The translations under genes were made by a program, and so were the position numbers. The notes below the pieces were generated by a model. That model saw only the letters and a list, made by a program, of their open reading frames with translations. It was not told the DNA's origin and did no database searches. From assembly GCF_004798865.1 (NCBI RefSeq), contig NW_025335268.1, positions 86,858,934 to 86,922,933 on the forward strand: a stretch of DNA of 64,000 nt, read 5' to 3'. Each line of letters starts with the position of its first letter. Positions within the stretch are counted from its first letter, which is position 1. This DNA is from Varanus komodoensis. Taxonomy: Eukaryota; Chordata; Lepidosauria; Squamata; Varanidae. Shown one piece after another: positions 24,263 to 37,680 of this stretch.

Positions 24263-24314
24263 CTGGTCATTCTCCTCTTCATCACTGCTCAACTTGAGAT
24301 CATCTTCTAACATT
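24263..24314 (-). CDS. AFF3: AFF3-like gene, internal exon D (LEDDLKLSSDEE motif)
   Basis: Internal exon, minus strand, acceptor ATTTTTCCAG and donor CAG|GTAAGAAG. Its first base completes Ser with the TC from exon C, then 17 codons read MLEDDLKLSSDEEENDQ, ending in phase 0. LEDDLKLSSDE is a hallmark of AFF proteins at the start of the acidic, Ser-rich transactivation region. The EEEN-x-Q ending matches AFF3 (EEENEQ as recalled) better than AFF2 (EDDLEPVK) or AFF4 (SEDSDGEQ). The intron to exon C is about 25 kb and is full of CR1 LINEs. The next AFF3 exon, expected to begin near QASQRTAL and encode the Ser-rich domain, is not recognisable in the 24 kb that remain. Confidence 0.9.
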
Positions 24315-25024
24315 CTGGAAAAATAATGAAAGACCTAATTTAGTATAATGCAGACCACAAGTGGGGAAGTGTCAGACTGGTGGAATCTACTTTTCTTTAT
24401 TCTAAGGAATCCATCAACTGGAGCCTACTGCAAAAGACATACACTGGATTGGAAAAATTCTGAACCCAGAATTTGAGTAACAGAACTTGAAATTAAAGAC
24501 TTTCCACACAAAAATCCACTCCATCTCACCCCACACATTATTCATAGCAGTGTGTGAGGGGAGTGTGTGTGAGTGTCATTGTGTGGTGGCTACTGAGACC
24601 CTGAAATACTTGGCTATCTACTAAAAATAACTAGATATCAGGCAGTAGGTTCAGATCTGTCTTCAGCTGATGCCTGATCTAGACCATGAATGTCTCTTAA
24701 TCGCAAAGCAGAAGAGTTCTGCTCGATCAGATCAAGCATTCAGTTTCTCATACTGGACAACTGAAAGTCTCAAGGGATCCCACAAAATGCAGAGAATGGA
24801 GGCAACAGCTTTTTCTCTTGGTTCCATTTCAGCCATAGGAATTCAGCAGCATACTATCTTTCAACCTGAAGGTTTCATATAGCCATAATAAGTAGTAGCC
24901 ACTGGCAGACATATCCCCTAAAGTCCAATAGCGCTGTAAAAGGATCAGTGTTATGGCATTTTCTAGTTCCTACAGGTGAGCTATAATTCTTAGGAAGCAA
25001 GCAATTAACTGATAATTTATTCAT

Positions 25025-25112
25025 TTCTGAAAATGTATTTATTTATTTACATATATTTATAGGTGATCTATAATTGCTGAGGCATTCCTAGGCACCTTAC
25101 AATAAATGCGAA
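25025..25112 (-). mobile_element. CR1-like LINE 3' end fragment
   Basis: ATTTATTTATTTACATATAT, followed by a CCTAGGCACCTTACAATAAA box, is the reverse complement of a CR1 3' UTR end. Confidence 0.55.
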
Positions 25113-25771
25113 AGTATTCTATACTATCAATGGAACTTGCGTTATGGGACATCATCTGTGGCAGAATTCTGACTCTATCCAAGCTGTAGAATGAACTGCA
25201 ACCATTTTCTCTATGGAAATATCCTAGTGAAAAATCCTATAATTCAACTACTTGCAAACATGTTCCAATACTCTTAGGAGTCTTGTATCATATACTGTAT
25301 ACTTCTATCTTTATTTTGTTGCAGAGATTAAATTAATACCAATTTAGGCAGCAAGCCTAACACATATACGTAAGGAATAAACTACAGTGGAACTTACTTT
25401 TGAGAAAACATGACAGAACAGCACTAAACTATATAATTAAAAGGTATTAAATAAATAATATTGAAAAATATGTAAACTGGATTTCTTGAGTACTTATCTG
25501 TATATGCAAATATAGGAAAACATTGAATCGAGCAAATTGTATTGCCCTTTTGTTCAAAATATGGTATGTGTGATACTGTATGCATATACACCAGCATACT
25601 GTCCCTCAACCTAGAGGTCCCATATAGCCACTGAGGACTAGAAGCTATTGAGAAGCTACTGCTAGGATATTATGATTGTTTTACAGCTTACTGTGCTGCT
25701 GTTTATTATATTGTATTTTATTCTTCTAAATATTTGTATTTTATGTTCTTAATCTCTGGAAGAAATTTTTG

Positions 25772-26215
25772 TTTTGATATGCATCCAGTCATCTCTGCCT
25801 TATGGTGACCCTATGAATGAAAGCTCTCCAAATAGTTATATCCATGACAGCCCTGCTTAGCTCTTCCAAATTCAAGGCTGTAGATTCCCTTATGGAATCA
25901 AACCATCTCATATTTGGTCTTTCTTTTCTTCTACTGCCTGCAACTTTCCCTAGCATGATCGTCTTCTCCAGTGAGTCATGCCTTCTCATGAGGTGTTCTA
26001 AGTATGACAGCCTCAGTCTTGTCACTTTTGCTTCTAAGGAAAGCTCTGGCTTAATTTGATCTAGGACAAACTTGTTCATCTTTTTGTAAGTGCATGGTAT
26101 TTGCAAAGCTCTGCTCCAGCACCATGTTACAAACACATCGATTTTCTTCCTGTCAACTTTCTTCACTGACCAGCTTTCACATACATATATAGTGGGGGAA
26201 TTACAAGCAGATAAA
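25772..26215 (-). mobile_element. Bov-B/RTE LINE, 3' fragment
   Basis: An open minus-strand frame carries the C-terminal part of Bov-B ORF2: YVCESWSVKKVDRKKID, then FVTWCWSRALQIP, LEHLMRRHDSLEKTIMLGK, and NMRWFDSIRESTALNLEEL to WRAFIHRV. These match the family pattern YGCESWTIKKADRRRID, WCWRRLLRVP, HLMRRADSLEKTLMLGK and MRWLDGI. The upstream reverse transcriptase and endonuclease are missing, as in most 5'-truncated copies. The retained frame is intact for about 140 codons. This LINE class supplies the 3' tail seen in the SINE at 1266. Confidence 0.9.
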
Positions 26216-26280
26216 TACCTAAAATGGGCCACTCAGAGAACATTAGTTATTGAGCAGACTACAGATCTACTAAATAAATA

Positions 26281-26352
26281 AAATTGGAGTACAACTTCCA
26301 TCAGCCCCAGACAGCATTCCTAGAATCATCAAAGTTGCAGTCTAGAAAGTTC
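26281..26352. mobile_element. Short foldback MITE, partial copy
   Basis: TACAACTTCCATCAGCCCCA and AAAGTTGCAGTCTAGAAAG match the inner arms (ACTACAACTCCCATCAGCCC) of the foldback family at 20286. The outer ends are missing. Confidence 0.5.
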
Positions 26353-27439
26353 CCTACTCCTACAATACAATAGCAAACAAAGGTGCAATCTATTCAAAGC
26401 TTCCAATGTTAATCTTTTGTAAATTCGAAAAGAGGATTAATTCATTGCTGCGATTGTATACACTCCTTTGTGCATCACTTCATACCCATGTATGACTGGA
26501 GAGCTGTGCACAAATGGGCTCTTAAAAATTCTTCACTTTGTCAGTGAAGGAATAGGTAGGGAGATCATTTTACTACATTTCTTCAGGTGGAAAGAGGTTC
26601 TCTAACTGTTCGTCAGTGCTGGGTTCATCATTAATAATGTCTAAGCAATGAGGCAGCCTCTTTCCTTAGTCTCAAGGTTTCTACTGGTGTTGCTGCAGGC
26701 AGCTGTCTTGGCAGCCTATCCAAACTTAGCTCATTCTCTGTCAGAACTGCTGACCTAGTATTCTTCTCGGACATGGTCAAGGGAGAATGTGTTCCCCCAG
26801 CAAAGAATGATAGAGAATAGTCAGAAAGTTCTGTAAAATTGCCTCAATTTTCTGAGGTAAGTAACCTCACAAATTTTCTCATAAAATGCTGAGAATTGTC
26901 AGCTTTGGTTTAATTGTGGAAATTTGATTGTCTTTTCCCACATTTTCAATGCAAGACATGTACATAATATGTGGCCAGCTGGGAGAGAACTAATCCTTGT
27001 GACCTCTTCTGATGCTTCTGAAGAATCTTCCATTTTTAGTTAATTTACTTCTGAACATGGGAGGTGTTAGGGCAGGAGTACCAGGGACCTGGGCCTGGAT
27101 CCAGGATCTCTCAGCTGTGCCTCTGTATCTTTGTAGCTGCCAAGTATCTTAACAGCAGCCTGCTTCTTTCCTCTGGACTGAGTAGCTGCACAGTTCCTAA
27201 GAGACCTTAGGACTCAGTCATGTAGCATGATGGCGCCAGCCTTTTAAACTGTCACCTTTTCTTCCACAGTCTGTTCATTAAGTCTGGAGTCCAAAACTGC
27301 CTAACAGCACCACTGTCACTTGGGTTTCTCAGACTGTGCCCAGCTCTAGAGAGAGCTGTCCACCAGTTTGTTACTATGGTATTGCGCCTGTGCCCTGGGC
27401 CACTGTAGGCAGCAAAGCCCTGACAAGAGAAAGCACAGC

Positions 27440-27800
27440 TGCATTGGCTCCTCAAGTGCCGAATGGAGTGACAGACCCCTTTCTCATCTACTGATTTCTC
27501 CAGGCTAGTCCAGGCTCCTTCCTTTGGGTAGAAACAGGAGTGAGACTCTTCCAGTACCTACACAGTTATCTTTTCAATACCAAATTAAGACCTTTTTGTT
27601 TTCCCACGACCTTCAATAACTTTTTAACTGACTTTATGGCTTTTGGCTATTGTTATTCTTGCTGCTTTTAATCTTTTGTTACATTCATATTACATCATGT
27701 TATTATTATGATAATATTACATCATGTTATTATTATGATGCTGTATATAAGATGTGCTGTGGTAAATTTTATTTCAAGGGTGGGATAAAGTGACACAGGG
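27440..27800 (+). mobile_element. Old CR1/L2-like LINE 3' fragment
   Basis: AAGTGCCGAATGGAGTGACA near 27455, AAATTAAGACCTTTTTGTTT near 27583 (C-terminal TKLRPFCF, family LKTFLF) and AAGGGTGGGATAAAG near 27776 follow the order of a CR1/L2 C-terminus and 3' UTR. Diverged. Confidence 0.4.
27683..27738 (+). repeat. Two-copy tandem duplication, about 26-27 bp
   Basis: ATATTACATCATGTTATTAT plus TATGAT occurs twice in direct succession (starting near 27688 and 27715). It sits inside the 3' UTR-like part of an old LINE. Confidence 0.85.
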
Positions 27801-28611
27801 ACAAGCACCAATGCATGCTGAATAACAGCTGAAAAAAGAGCTGAAAACAAATGCACCCATGAGCATAGTAATCACCTACACATTGTACGTAGATCTTAAT
27901 AGTATTACTACTAATATCACTAATAATAATCCCATTAGATGGAACTCCACTGTTGGTATTTTATGAGGTTTATATGCATTACAATTGTCATTTATATCGG
28001 CTAGCATCACTAAATATTGACTAGAACATTTTTTAGAATCTGTTGTTTAGTGTGAAGGAAACCATCTGCTGGAAAGATCAAGAAAATGTCCCTCCAATAC
28101 ATTACGATTAATCTCTAGGAACCATTAAAACAGAATTGCATTCTTTTATCATATAATAAAAGGTATCTGTGTTGTACAACATACTTTCATGAATAATGGG
28201 TGAACACATGCTTCGGTCTTTGTTAATGAAGTTAAATTTATTGCTGTTATCCTTTCCTGCTGACATAACAGGTGGTCAGACTTGTCTGATGCATAGCTAT
28301 ATCCAAAGTATGCCTTTCATTTAGGGTAACCAGTTCACACAGTTATTAGGGAAACTGCTGCTTTCAACTAGCTGTGAGAACAATGAAAAAGTTTCAGTGC
28401 TAGAAATCACATGCACACTTTTCTCTCTCTAAAAGGACTTTATTACCTATTCTGAAATCATATTGCTTATTTTGTAGAAACAAGCAAACCCAAAAAAGCC
28501 AAATGGTATTTGTAAACTAACAAAGGCAACTGGAAGAGTAGTCAGCACACTGCGTCCACTGAATATGCTTAGTCCTAAAGGGACTTTTTTGTCCCATATA
28601 CGCCAACCTTA

Positions 28612-29365
28612 AGTTTTATTTATTGTATTTATTTAAAACGTACAGGTCTCTTTTAAGGTTAGAAATAATCCCAGGATGGCTTCCACTAGTAAACATAAAA
28701 ATACAAATAATAATATACTTCAAAGAAATCAACCATTAATAAAACCCAGCAAAAATACAAACATCTATCCCATTACATTTAAAATCCAGTAAATAATTAC
28801 AAGTTAAAGCCAGTTCAAATAACCATCACATATAAAAACGGCAGAGTAAGGTCTCTTTGAAGACCTGCACTGACCAGATAGCAATGCATTCCACATATGT
28901 GGAACCAGTGCCTCTCCCTTGTGGCCACCAACAGGTTAGCTCATAGGTGGGGCTTTGCCCGTTGATCTTAACAGGTGTATAGTCTCATACAGGTGAAGGA
29001 AGTTCTTCAAGGAACCTGGTTATGAACTCGATGAGCCACCTAAGCTTCCCAGTTAGTGTACAGTCTGGGAGAACACCCAATCTGCACATTCCCCTTTCAG
29101 TGGGAATGCAACTCTGTTAGAGATATACTGCAAATCTCAATCCAATACAGGCAATTTCCTATCATCGGCATGTCCATCTTGTCTGAATTAAGCCTTAATT
29201 TCTTCACCTTCACCTACTATTTACTAATTTAAGGATTCTACAACCTCTTTTTTTCAGCAGATAGCAATCATAGCTACTGCTGAGTATTAACCATGTATTG
29301 ATGGCACTTCAGCCAACAACTTCATGTATATGCTAAAAAACACAGGGGACAAGATGGAAACTTGC
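28612..29365 (-). mobile_element. CR1 LINE, 5'-truncated, diverged
   Basis: Minus-strand CR1 landmarks run in order: the FSIYMKLLAE-like segment (family FNIYMKPL) near 29335, KKLRLNSDKMDM (family NKLKLNPDKTE) near 29185, the C-terminal coding region with ATTCCACATATGTGGAAC near 28890, then an A/T-rich 3' end near 28620. Several frames are broken. Confidence 0.65.
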
Positions 29366-29616
29366 CATGTCTCCATCCCCTGGCTCCATCCCAATTATTT
29401 GGGGGTTTCCTTTGCTTTTGTCCCATTCTCCTCCCCACCTCAGGTCAAACAAGGTGGTATGTCTCTCTCAGAAGGCTTAATTCTTGAAGGAAGAATCTTA
29501 AGCAAAACTATAGAGGTACAGTGGATTTTGGGACCCTCCTTTTGCCTTTGCCCTCACCTAACACTGGAATCTGGACCCTGGAAGTGTCTCCAAGGTACAA
29601 TTTTTTTCACTCCCCA

Positions 29617-29940
29617 AAGAGGTCCGCCTGGCACCGTCGTTACTGGTTTTTCGGCGCCAGGTAAAGACCTTTTTATTTAAACATCATTTCAATTGTTAAA
29701 ACATATGATCTGGCCTGGGCAACTTCTTCTTCCTTCTCTTTCTCCTCCTATATTTTTATTTTATACTGATAATTTTAATTTTGTATTTGTAAATCAATGT
29801 ATTTTTTGTATTTTTATATTTAATGGTAATCTATTATGTACTATTGTATTTCAATGTATTTTATCATGTTGTAAGCCGCCCTGAGGTTTCGGCAAGGGGC
29901 GGCATAGAAATGTTATAATAATAATAAAATAATAATAATT
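29617..29940 (+). mobile_element. CR1 LINE 3' end, plus strand
   Basis: CCCCAAAGAGGTCCGCCTGG, then AAAGACCTTTTTATTTAAAC, is the same C-terminus as the element at 46517. The copy ends GTAAGCCGCCCTGAGG, GGGGCGGCATAGAAATG and ATAATAATAA. It lies head to head with the minus-strand CR1 that ends near 29365. Confidence 0.85.
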
Positions 29941-32900
29941 TTCCCCCTAGGTTGAAAGAATTCTGCACTGCTGCAATAGGCCAATGGTCATGTTATGTTC
30001 TGGGCGAGCTTAAGGATTTCTGTAATGAATCTCTTTGCCCCACACTCTCTTTCTCAAACTTAGGAATTGGTAAGGGTAGGCAAGGAGGGAAAATACCTGA
30101 AAACGGTCAGGGTGTTGCCAACTAGCAAACAGAACATGGACTATGAATTGCACCCTCAACAGAGGAAAGGCTCTGACTTTGGAGTTTTCCATCTAACCAA
30201 CACTCTGCAGGCAAGAACCAGGTAGGCCAGGAATGCGACCAAGAGGCCTACAGCCATCTGTTCCTCTACCTATGTTATTTTCAGTGGATGGGTACTTAAC
30301 TGCCCTGAGAGTAGGGACAAGGATGTGGATCCATCAGATCCCTGTCTCTCCTCTCCCCTTCCTGCCCACTGTTCTATCCCTGGTTCTTTCTCACTCACCC
30401 CTTTCTGAGGTTGTAACCTCTGCTTCTGCCAGACATGGGGTAGGAGAGGGAAAACCCTGTTTGTATTTATGCTCCTGAAGTTGTAGATCTGTTAACAGGC
30501 TTGGGAATTAGGGGAAGTCTGTAATGTCTTATAGCTCCTGGGAAATCCTCCTTGGTAATGCAGGATTGCTGTGCTTAAACAGGTCTGTTATGAAAACAAG
30601 TTTTGGCAATCTGGGGTACCTATATATCATTAATATATTATATTTGCACAACCCCTTTCATAAGCATATTTCTAAATCTAAATATTCAGTTCTCTGTAAA
30701 ATACCCAGGGGTCCACCCTGTCAAATTTTGTAAAATTTTCAGCTCACTCTGAACTTAGCATAATATTTAAAGATTCTGCTCATTAAATCTTGGCAGAAAC
30801 ATTTTGGCCATGAAAAATCTATGGTTTTCTATATGTACTACTCATGCGTAACATGTGGTTTTAAAATAAAACCAAGTTAAACCTCAGTGCAGAAACAAAT
30901 TAGAATTCCCCAAATTCTGATTATTAGAGAGAAAGTCAGGGTGCAGGGAAAGTGAAATAATGTTTCCACAGCTCAAGTCTTCATCTTTTGATAGGATGGC
31001 TGTGGACAGTGCAGATCATTTCTTAAACCGGACAGATTTAGTGTTCAAATCCAGAACATAAAAGAGATCTACAACATAATCCCCCTTCAGGATTAAAGAA
31101 GCAACTTTATATAGACCAAAGAACAATGTTCACTTACCAGAATACTATTTTCTGCATTAGCGTAAATATTCCCATCCATCAAAGAGCCTGCCAAAATTTC
31201 AAGACTAATCACTTACTGCCATCACAGGAGGAAATAGGTTTAAGCTATAAAGTGTTTAAGTGAGTGACTGTTTACCAATTCACATTTTGCCTCCTTTGGT
31301 TCCATTTGGTTCCATCCCAGCTTCTAGTGATTAATAGCTATTTTGGTAAGTTTATATTTCTTCAATTTCTCATAAGAGTCTGCTGCTGTCTTTTGAAAAT
31401 ATTACTTAATTTTTAAACATGAAGGTCAGTGGGAGAACATAACCTATGCCACTGTTTTGCATAACATGTGCCATACTATATTATAAATTTCAGTGGCGTT
31501 TACACTCCCCAGGTGTAAACTTCCAGCCTGCTGGAAGTGCAGTATCTCATTGCTTGCCATGCTTCTTTTAAGGCTTTATCTTTTCTTATTTCAAAATAGT
31601 TTGTTTCCTAAACCAGTATCATGGCTTCAATTTTTAAAGCATAGGTACAGCTAAATAAAATTAAAAGGAAGTAGAAGACATATACTCATGGTACACACTT
31701 TTATCATTTACACAGCATCATTTTTTTTCTTTCAGAGACAGATATAGTTCTTCATTCAAAGACTTTAGTCTTCCTAGCCTGACATCCTCCAAAAGATGGG
31801 AGTGATAGTACCACGAATTTAGGTGACATCATGCTGGGGAAAGTTGTCCTACAACAGGGAGCAGAAATGGGAAATTTCAGGCCTGGGGGTCATACCCAGC
31901 AATCCTGGAGTGCCAGTCCCAGATGGTCATCCATCCTTCTGTAGGCCTCACCTTTATCCCAACCGTTTTTGGTTGATTCCTGGCTTTTATACATTTTCTT
32001 CATTACAAGAGGCTGAAATGTCTTTCCTATAGCTTAGTTACTAGCAATTCAAACCTTAAGATAGAATGTGCTGTTACCTTTGATCCCAACCCTCCAGCCT
32101 CACCCACCAGAAGAACTTTATCCCAGAGCTTTTCCAAAATTAAAGCCAGCTCTTGGGCGGAAAAAGATCCCATGTCCCTGGCGTACAGTGATGCAAGGAA
32201 GGAGATAAAAATGGGGAGAAATGAAAGTTACAGGCAAACAGTATGGTGGCATTTCATACAATATAAATTTCCAGGGGTGGATGTTTTTGCTGTAGCAAAA
32301 ACAACAAAGAGTATTGCTGCATTTGACAGAACACATTATTTATTCTGTTGTAAGTATTCATGGGCATTGTTGAACTTCATTATACATGTCTGCATTGGAT
32401 ACAGTGCACAAAAAGGCTTCAGCCAGAATAAATACATATATACTCTTTGCCGAATTTGCTTGGACAAATTGTTGAGTTTCTTCTTTCTTTTTAATGTGCA
32501 GTGGAAAAAGAAATCAAGTGATATCGATCTTATAGGAGAAAGAGATCTTTGAGAGTGTGGACAGAGGATATATGCTGACGGGAATGGCATTTTTGAGTAG
32601 ATTTGACCAAGTGAAGATTTAGGAGATCCTAGGTGGTAGGCTAAAAACAATGGCTTCAGACACAAAACAATAAAAGCCAAAACACAGTGTGAAGCATAGC
32701 TTTGGAGACACTTGGCAGCACAAGGAACAAGGAGTTTATGCTGAGTGAAAAGTGGCAGCGGGGGGGCGGGGGGAATCAGTGAAAGAAAGAGGCTTAAAGT
32801 AATCAAAATGTAATGGCTTTAGCAGCTGTGTTTTGAAGGGAGATCAGACAAAGAATGGATGGAGAGAAAAAGGGAGTGTGAGAAAGGGGACAGGGAGGGA

Positions 32901-33690
32901 GGGAGGGAGAAGGAGAGATGGATGCTGAAGTTGTTTGCACAGGAAACGACCTCAGCATAAATCAGGGGTGTTGCAATATGGTAAAGAAATAGCTTGCGAC
33001 TATATTTTGTACCTTTTCATCTCCAATCTCTCTCTCTACCTGTTTAGACTACCATTCTGTGCTGGAGGGTCTTTGGAGTAAAAGAACAGCTTTTGTTATT
33101 TTGTTTTGTAAAACACCATGATATTTTATATATTATAAATAGTCCTTTAGATAGGTGTTTAAGACCTAAACACATGAATTCTGTGTTAAAAGCAAAGAAT
33201 AAAAGAATTTAGGAAGAATTTGACAAATGACTTCAACACATGTTACATGTTTGTATTTAATCATTTAAGCCAAGCACTGGGGCCAACTATATATAGTAGG
33301 TTTTGAAAAGGTAAATTGTTTAAATTAATTGAACAATGATATTGCTCATTATTAAAAAAGCAGAAATGAACCAAAATAAATCTGCTTTTCACTAAAATTC
33401 CTGCAGTGACACTAGGCAGCGCAACTAAAATTTGAGCATAATACATGCTACTTGCTAAAATAAGCTATCATCTGAAACAAATGGGTCCCAAATATTGAAA
33501 TACCCAAAAGCTCCAAACATTTTGCCTCATTCTGTCAATCAGTCTTTATGTGTCTGGGGAATATGAACCAATTAGTTAATTATGTGTTATGTGCATAAAG
33601 CAATACTGCTTTCAGTGGACGGTTGGATTCTACAGAGGAACACCTGTAGGGAGGCAAGGCAATCCCAATCCAGTACTTTCATGAACACTT

Positions 33691-33887
33691 ACAGTGCAAT
33701 CCTATACAGTGTAACGTCCACTGACTTCAATGAGTTCTTCCCAGCCGCTTCACGGAAGAAAGAGTTATTTGTATCAGGATGGTGAGGTAGGTAATTTTGG
33801 CAGTGGTAGTGGGGAAAAACCTGTGAGAGACCATATGCAGCCCCTTCCCTGTAAGCCGGGTACCCCTGGTATATAGGACTGCAGATT
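33691..33887. mobile_element. Probable short palindromic DNA element
   Basis: ACAGTGCAATCCTATAC at the left pairs with the reverse complement of the right end, ATCTGCAGTCCTATATAC. CACTGACTTCAATGAG next to the left end is part of a repeat seen widely in squamates. No clear target duplication. Confidence 0.5.
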
Positions 33888-34794
33888 TAATTGGCTATTT
33901 CAGACAGCAATGCCTTTGACTACACTGGAATTTCTAAATATTCATGCAGAATTAGAATGCTTTCTTAACTGCAATCATATTCTACAATATATTCAATCAA
34001 AATTGTATGCCAGAAAAACAAGAAATCAAAAACAGCAAGCAAATGAGAGGCACCAACACACAAACAAGAAAAGTAGGCCAGGAGAGAGATGACCAATGAC
34101 TAATGGCTTCTTTGGAATGGTACAAAAATAACTCCCTCTCCCTCTCTCTCTCTGTATGTAGAGGTGTCATGTGTGTGCCTTGGATACTAATGCCAACAAG
34201 AAAAGGGAAGGGGAGTTGCGATGGACTTAGAATAAGGGAGGGGCAGACTACAAGCCATCCATTTCGAATGTTAGATCTTCACCGGTCCTTTTGGAGGCCC
34301 ATAGTGCATTTAGGAGCCTTAATGCAGGGATCCCTTGGCTTTTTTTAAAAGAGCTATGTCCACATTTGGGAATTTGAGACAGTGCTATGAGCACTACCAA
34401 AAAATAGCTCCCACAGAGCATGTGGCTAGTTACATAATAGATGCCATGAAGCATGGCTAGTCAAAAGCAAGATAGAGAGGAGGCTGTGGAGGTGGAGGGG
34501 GCCAGCATGGTTAGAATTTGGGAGGGTGAATGGGCAGAGAGGAGAGAAAGAGCAAATCTAGAAAGGGAGTCAAAGAGGGCGAACAGTAAAGGGAGGGAAA
34601 TGAGGCTAAAGTTTGGGAGTGAGGAGACATAGAACAAGGGGGAAAGATCTGTGTGGGCAGAAGATTGGCCAGAGCTGGCATGGAATTCTTTCCTTCTCTG
34701 CCTGTCCACCAACAGATGATTTATGGAAACAGGAAGAAGAACCTGGCACCTCAAGGTTTTTATTAATAATAATTTTTAAAAGGGGCAGGGAGTG

Positions 34795-34869
34795 AACAGC
34801 TTTGTGGCACTCTTGGAAGTAACTATAGGCACTATAGTGCTCCTAGACACCATGTTGGGCATCGCTGGC
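34795..34869. mobile_element. Possible hAT terminus fragment
   Basis: Reverse complement reads CAGCGATGCCCAACATGGTG and then paired GCACTATAGTGC blocks, like hAT ends of the CAGTGGTGCCCAACATGG type. I cannot find the matching end or a duplication. Confidence 0.35.
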
Positions 34870-37074
34870 CTGTTGTTTTGGAATCTAGTGACATTGGTAC
34901 AATATGCTTGAGGAATCTACTCATAACCTAGATCGGATACACAAAGCTACCGTGTTCTACAAATATTTGTTTTTCAGTTTTTAATCATTCCTGCCAATTT
35001 GCTAAACATTTCAATATTATCCTTAAGAGCACAAGTTTTATTCAGCATTTGCTAGGGCCAAAAAGACTGAATAATGCACAGGCTCAATTAATTAATTCAT
35101 CAGATATTAAAATTGTGGCTCTTTAACAAGATTTTAATTGATGTTCTCCCCTGTCAAAGAGTGTTCAGCCCTGAGGTCATTTTGAACAATCTATTTAAGG
35201 CTCTTGATTCAAGCAAATTCATTATGAGAGTTGTTTAAACAACAAATTAATTCCATAGGATTCATTTCAGAAGCAATGTTATAGTTACTGTGTTGAGAGA
35301 CTATAATAAACAAGCCAATTAACTGACACTTAAAATAAGATACTGATTCTGCAAAACCCCTGTATACTGTATATAGCAAAAGCTACTCAAGTTTGATGTT
35401 TTTAATAGGCTCAATTTCTTCTGTAAATAAATGGTTCTTTGGACAATGCACATGATTATAAATTGTATCACATGTTAAAATTAATAATAGAATAGGCTCC
35501 ATATGATCAGACATTCATCTCACACACTTGAATAAATGGGAAAAATTTCTTACAATAAAACTACACTGCATTATTATTAATGGCAGGGAAGTTCATACTC
35601 CAATTGGATGGTTTGGAAGGGGATTTTCATTAGGACCATGATACAGGATAAAAGTGTTAGCTGATCCCTCCACCCCTATGGTCGCACTTCCAGCGGTGAA
35701 TATTATTGTATGCTGTTTGGTCTTAATTTAAGGCTGATGGAGGCATTGAAAAGAGAAAGGGGACATAACATGCTTTGTAAAGCATGTTAAATTCCTAATT
35801 CAGGGGAGAAAAGAAACTAGAATACATACCACCATAAGATAAATTCTCAGAATAGCAGAGAAGAGTTGATAATAAAATCCTGAATGGGAAAACTGAAATT
35901 ATGCCCTAAGAAGTTTTTAAATACTATGCATTGTGTGGTAGACACAAAGAAATGCAGGAGAATCATTTTTGGGGAAGGGAGTTGAGAATCTCAGAAATTT
36001 CCTCTGCTTTCTCCTCTGTCAGTATATCCCCTATGTACTGATAATTGGTGAAAATGTAAAGATGACAGGAAAAAACATCTGAAACTACCACAGAAAGCAG
36101 TTGGTAGTTAGCATTTTTGTCACTGCTGGTTAGGGCGGTACTGATTTTATTTAATATATTCCATATTTTCCTTTTTCTACAGATTGTCAAGCATCCTTCA
36201 TTCCATTGTCTGTGCATTGATAGAATTGGATTCCGTGGCCCCTGTCTTCAGAAACATATGCAAAAAAAGATTACCACAATTTACATAACCTTTGCTGCAT
36301 GTAACATTTTGCAGGTGAATTCATTTGAATCTGTTTCAGATTTCTCCTAAAAGGAACTACTGCTAATTGCTTTCATCCTGATAAATGTCTGAATGCATCA
36401 TAACTATTGGTCTCTGTAAAAGCAGAATGTATTTCTTTGGATTGATGCAGCATTTTAGTAGCATACAATCTGTCTCACCTATATATAAGGGCAGCCTTCA
36501 TAATGTTAGGAGTTCACATCCATAACTTGTACTTGCAGAATAAATTATGCTAATAGCAGGAACACAGGGTATATAAAGTTACCTTATAGAAAATAAAACC
36601 ATTGGACCATCTAACTTGGTATTGTGTACACAGACAGTAGCTTTCTGAGCTTCCCAGCAGGAGTTTTCCTCAGCTTTTTACAGAGATGCCAAGAACTACT
36701 CTACTTAAGACCTTCCACATACAAAATGTGTGTTCTGCCATTGATTTCTGGTCCTTCCTCAAGGAAGACATTTAATTATGTGGCTTCCACTGCAATAAAC
36801 ATATTTTCCTTCCATTGAAATAATGGCTTCGAAGTCATACCATTGTTACAAGTTCCATAGAAACTATTTTACTCTGAATTGTTTTGAAGCAGGATACAGG
36901 AGAAGGCAATCCTTCATATAATCTAGTTCAAAGCCAAGACGTTCTTCAAAAGTTAAACCCATTTTTAAAATGTCGACCTGAAATAGAATGCGTACTAGGA
37001 CTAGGCAAGGCAATGGCTTTATATATTTAAAATACCTAGTTCTAGTAGAATTTTGCACTTTCTAGACTGATTTA

Positions 37075-37680
37075 AAGGTGGCCCAATGTACAAAACATTG
37101 CAATAATATGAACAGAAATATACTAAAGCATGGGTAACCGTGGACATACCATTTGAATTGAAACTGCTATGTGTGAAAGCTGGCATATCTGCTAAAGCTA
37201 ATGAAAGGTACTTTGACCTACAGCAACTACCTGAGTCTCCTATGCAAATGTTTAAACAAAAAGGACTTCCAAACTACAAAGCTTGGACACCCCATCAACT
37301 TCTTTCAGATCAGGTTACACCTTCACCTGAGTTGACAAACCAATCACAAATACTTATGTCATCTGGATGGGATCTTGTTCACCATCATTTAGTCTGTTAC
37401 TGCACCCAAGCTCTGATTCAGGATGTTCTCAGTCTCACCTACATCTGACAGAAAAGACAGTCGAAGACAGATGTCATCCACATACTGGTGATAGTTCTTT
37501 GGATTACTTCTGTCAGGGGTTTTATATTCATTAAAACATCATGGGAGAAAGAATAGATCTCTGCAAACCCCTAAAGCACAAGTACTAAGGGATCAAGAAA
37601 TATCCCTCACAGAGTCAGGTGGAACCAGTCCTCCAATTTGGAGTGAACCATCACTAAGAAAGAGAATGAACATATTTTGT
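37075..37680 (-). mobile_element. Old CR1 LINE fragment
   Basis: ATGTCATCCACATACTGGTG near 37472 (region of YADD) and ATCATGGGAGAAAGAATAGA near 37539 (the SILSPMMF side) are in the right order for a minus-strand CR1. The 102-codon plus-strand frame over it is an antisense artefact. Confidence 0.55.

Noticed and set aside
37140-37448. 102-codon plus-strand frame
   Set aside because: It is antisense to an old minus-strand CR1.
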